A DNA stretch of 64,000 nt, taken from Streptomyces fildesensis. Its GTDB lineage: Bacteria > Actinomycetota > Actinomycetes > Streptomycetales > Streptomycetaceae. Under the pieces are notes generated by a model, which saw only the letters and a program-made list of their open reading frames with translations, did not search any database and was not told where the DNA came from. This document shows, piece after piece, positions 61,224 through 64,000 of this stretch (positions are counted from its first letter, which is position 1; each line of letters opens with the position of its first letter). A program made the translations under genes and the position numbers. The DNA lies in the NCBI RefSeq assembly GCF_016107395.1, contig NZ_JAAIKO010000016.1:84052-148051 (forward strand), given 5' to 3'.

Positions 61224-61529
61224 AAGTCGGCTCGCGGCGCGGGTTGTCCCGATGAAGACCGTCTCGCGGTCGGGGTCAGATGTTCGGCCGCGGAGACGTC
61301 GCGCAGAGTCCGGATCCCGCAGGTGACCTGGGACCTCTTCAGCCTCGTCGCGGCGACGAACTGCCGGGTGTGCAGCCTGGCGGGCGGGCTTCGATCAGCG
61401 AGGTAGGAATCGCCGGGCGCCGCAGAGGAGTCGGTCGCAATCCTCGACGAGCTGGACCAGGTGCGCTGTTCGCCGACGCCCTGCCCGTGCTCGCGGTGGC
61501 GCCGGCCGACCTGGGACTCCGGGGGCGGC

Positions 61530-61859
61530 CGAAGTCACCACCCGGGCCCTGGCGATGATGCGGGAGCAGGCCGCGATCAACCCCGTGGCACGACGGGGCG
61601 ACCTTGCCCTGGCACTGACGTCCCCGACCGGGTGCGGGCCGAGGCCGCGATCGACCTCGCCGAGGGCCTGGCCGCCGTCACGGAGGCGGTCGGCTTCATG
61701 CGCGAGCTCATGGCCGAGGTCCAGCAGCCGTACGCGCCCGCCCGCGCGGAGGCCCACGCCCTGGATGGCCGGCTGCGGGCGATATCGCCGCCGTCCAGCG
61801 ACGGGTGGCTGGGCGGCGGGCTCTGGCAGACTTCCCGGATTGAGGTGTCCGGAGGATGA
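61530..61859 (+). pseudogene. frameshifted helical protein remnant
   Basis: One frame reads TRALAMMREQAAINPVARRGDLALA and is continued, after an apparent two-base insertion near 61615, by DVPDRVRAEAAIDLAEGLAA and FMRELMAEVQQPYAPARAEAH. The text is strongly helical and coding-like in both halves. No start is present. Family not recognised. The stretches on both sides (61224-61529 and 61860-62087) hold nothing else clear. Confidence 0.45.
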
Positions 61860-62087
61860 TCAACCGCACTGCGAGGATCGCTGGGACAGGGACCTAACCG
61901 GACGCGTGTCCCGGCGGTGCTGCTGCACTCGGTCGTGCGCGGCCCTACCCCGCCTTCCGGGTGAGTGCTGCGCCGGCCGGGACTTCGCCGGACAGTTGGC
62001 CCAACAGATCGCTGAGGCCGCTCGCTCCACCCCATTTCCCACGCTGGCCAAGCCGACGCCTTGCGGTGAGCACGAGCGCGCGCGGCA

Positions 62088-63587
62088 TCAGGGGCGGCGG
62101 CAGGCGCCCGCTGTGGTGCCGCCTCCGGCGGGTCGGCAGATGTAGACGATGTCGGCCGCACGATGGCTGAGGTATCGGCCCACGCACTGGTTCGGCGTTG
62201 TGCGGCCGCGCTCCGCACAGAACGCCACGGCCGCGCTCCCGTTCGCGTAGGGGCCAGGAGCGTAGACGACCCAGTAGCCCGCCCGGAGCGAGGCGAAGGC
62301 GTCGCTGCGCAAGACGATGGCCTCCGGGACCTGGCGGCGCACGATCGTCAGCTGCCGGTCACGGGCAACCGGCCCCGAAACTATCGGCTCCGACCACAGT
62401 TGGGCTATCCAGGTGTCTGCAGAGTCCTCGCCGGCCGGACGGTTGTCGGCGGTCGCAGTGGTTGGTAGCGGGCCGGTCGTGCGCTCCGGCGCTGCGACGC
62501 TTGTCGGCAGGGTCGGCAGGGTCGGGGTGGTGGTCGTGGCGTGCGTTTCGCTCTTGCTCGGGGCGGCGCTTGCGCTGGTGGTCAAGGAGGCAGGCGGCGC
62601 CTGACCTTCAGTGCGCTCGGGTCCGCCGTTCCGCAGTGCGAACACCAGAACGCTCACGAGCGCTGCGATGACGATGACGGCTCCGACGGCCAGGACTTCG
62701 GGCCGCTTCCGCCTGCTTGCGGGTACGGGTCGAGGGGAGTCGAGTTGTGTCGGTGAGTGCGTCAGCACCGAGCTCGGCGTGGCCGCTACGGCGTCCGCAA
62801 GCATCGCATCCAACCGAGATGCGTCAGGCCTCATACCGGCGTCCTTCGAAAGGAGTTCGGCCAGTACGGGCCCCAGTGGCCCGGCCCTTAGGGGCCGTGG
62901 CACCGGTTCGTCGAGAACGGCGGCGAGGGTGGCCAGAGTGTTGGGACGTCGCATGGGGCTTACGCCCTCCACCACAACGTAGAGCAGCATGCCCCGCGAC
63001 CACAGGTCACAGGCGGGATTACCCTCCTCGCCGCGGATCCGTTCGGGGGCCATGTATTCGGGAGTGCCTATGAGGTGGCCGGTAAGGGTCAAGGCCGTGG
63101 CGTCCTGGACAGCAGCGATACCGAAATCGGTGAGGACGGCCTGGCCGTCCGTGCGCAGCAGGACATTCGCCGGCTTCACGTCCCGGTGGTGGATGCCCAC
63201 CGCGTGCGCGGCTCGCAGGGCTGCTAAGAGGTTCCGGCCGATCCCGGCCGCGATGTGCGGCAGGAGCGGAGCGGTGGCGATGACCTCCTGCAATGAGGGT
63301 CCTGGCACCAGCTCCATCACCAGCCACGGATAGGGCCCCTCCTCTACGACTTGATGAATCGTCACCACATGTGGATGGCTGAGCCGTGCCAGCGCGCGCG
63401 CCTCGCGCAGGACCCGCTCGCGCAGAACAGGGTCGGTGGCCGGGAGGTCTGCCGTCAGGACCTCCTTGAGTGCGACCTGGCGCTGCAAGATCATGTCCCT
63501 GGCGCGCCATACCGTTCCCATTCCGCCGGCGCCGAGCCGCTCCAGCAGCTCGAAGCGCCCATCGATGACATCACCTGCATCGCTCAA
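62088..63587 (-). CDS. membrane Ser/Thr protein kinase with extracellular domain
   Basis: About 499 residues. Hanks-type kinase domain (1-260): Gly loop LGAGGMGTVWRARD, VALKEV Lys, HRDVKPANVLL catalytic loop, DFG and TPEYMAPE. A single membrane helix follows (LAVGAVIVIAALVSVLVFAL), then a Ser/Thr/Pro stalk and an extracellular domain (LRAGYWVVYAPGPYANGSAAV, with Cys in AFCAERG, QCVGRYL and YICRPAG). The TTG start at 63587 is preferred because GGAGGGGG lies just upstream and the kinase begins there; ATG 63665 is possible. It resembles PknB-class sensors; ligand unknown. Confidence 0.9.
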   Translation of the reverse strand: MSDAGDVIDGRFELLERLGAGGMGTVWRARDMILQRQVALKEVLTADLPATDPVLRERVLREARALARLSHPHVVTIHQVVEEGPYPWLVMELVPGPSLQEVIATAPLLPHIAAGIGRNLLAALRAAHAVGIHHRDVKPANVLLRTDGQAVLTDFGIAAVQDATALTLTGHLIGTPEYMAPERIRGEEGNPACDLWSRGMLLYVVVEGVSPMRRPNTLATLAAVLDEPVPRPLRAGPLGPVLAELLSKDAGMRPDASRLDAMLADAVAATPSSVLTHSPTQLDSPRPVPASRRKRPEVLAVGAVIVIAALVSVLVFALRNGGPERTEGQAPPASLTTSASAAPSKSETHATTTTPTLPTLPTSVAAPERTTGPLPTTATADNRPAGEDSADTWIAQLWSEPIVSGPVARDRQLTIVRRQVPEAIVLRSDAFASLRAGYWVVYAPGPYANGSAAVAFCAERGRTTPNQCVGRYLSHRAADIVYICRPAGGGTTAGACRRP

Positions 63588-64000
63588 AAGCCCACCCCCT
63601 CCACCCCTTCGGAGAGTAGCGGTGAGCCGCGCACCGGGGAGGCTTTCTATCCTCAAAGGGTCCATTCCGACACAACCTTGCAGCACGGGCGGACCGGGTT
63701 GTCATGCGCACCATTCGCAGCCACCGCATCGCCCTGGGCCCCACTCTCGTCGGCACCGACGCCCACCGGTCCGACAACGCCACCAGCGCGGCCATCAGCA
63801 TGCGGAGCCCCGCGCACAGACCGCAGCGCGAAGTGTTCTTCCGCGCCCCCATGGGCATCTACCGCTGCCCAACTGGTTGCTGCTCCCCGATCAAGCCGTC
63901 GCCGTGATTGCGGCTCGTGCTGCTCCCGCCCGCGCCGGCGATGGTTAGTACTGCAACCGCATGTGGGGGTGGTGGCCTCGGCGTTGGTAGTGGCATCTGC
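63588..64000. other. end of window, nothing recognised
   Basis: About 410 bases including the kinase promoter region; open frames on both strands are not convincing. A gene running out of the window cannot be excluded. Confidence 0.4.

Overview
The window is high-GC actinobacterial DNA and almost certainly from Streptomyces. Signs are dense GC-rich coding on both strands, many ATGA/GTGA stop-start overlaps, GTG and TTG starts, rare TTA (bldA-type) codons confined to a few genes, and many secreted proteins, lectins, MarR/HxlR/AraC/LuxR regulators and Ser/Thr kinases. Gene decay, truncated genes and scraps of three transposase families (IS110, IS5, ISL3) mark it as an accessory, arm-type chromosomal region. 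No tRNA, rRNA, CRISPR array, intact insertion sequence or replication origin was seen.

Layout. 0-2.9 kb: a PhzF-like enzyme, a truncated TIGR03084-type fragment, a GNAT acetyltransferase and a joined pair of gene remnants (SpoIIE-type phosphatase end followed by IclR effector domain). 3.0-13.9 kb: the most striking part, an eight-gene co-directional block encoding a TPR-CHAT protease, a DUF6338 membrane protein, a 70-residue protein, a ClpB-like AAA+ ATPase, a membrane Ser/Thr kinase, a membrane/coiled-coil protein, a stand-alone radical SAM protein and a zinc-ribbon FHA protein. Four of its seven junctions are ATGA overlaps. 14.0-17.9 kb: two pieces of a Sel1/TPR gene flank a divergent pair of secreted proteins (a pore-former-like protein and a NucA/NucB-type DNase). 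18.8-23.7 kb: an ABM protein and a complete sugar ABC importer of the LpqY-SugABC type. 24-25.3 kb: truncated aldo/keto reductase, truncated quinone oxidoreductase and a frameshifted MarR regulator.

25.4-35 kb: two ricin-type lectins, a divergent MFS/MocR pair, a small secreted protein, two unknown proteins, a hydrolase-LuxR fusion with TTA codons and an OsmC protein. 35-45 kb: DUF6882-like and unknown proteins, a chloroperoxidase-type hydrolase with a 52-base perfect palindrome after it, small membrane proteins, a secreted lipase with a strong terminator, a truncated amidohydrolase, a beta-propeller lipoprotein and a secreted protein. 45-52 kb: AraC regulator, IS110 scrap, NADAR-domain protein, DUF899 protein, RibD-type reductase, decayed IS5 transposase and a polytopic membrane protein. 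52-64 kb: a 973-residue HTH/P-loop/TPR protein, a zinc-ribbon protein, an ISL3 remnant, membrane proteins, an MFS/HxlR divergent pair with repeated operator-like sites, a decayed gene, and a membrane Ser/Thr kinase with an extracellular C-terminus.

The 3.0-13.9 kb block is the best candidate for an undescribed system. It combines a putative caspase-like protease, a threading ATPase, phosphorylation writer and FHA reader modules, a radical SAM enzyme and membrane partners. TTA codons suggest developmental (bldA) control. Its defence or programmed-death role is inference only. All family assignments were made by reading motifs, without database searches.
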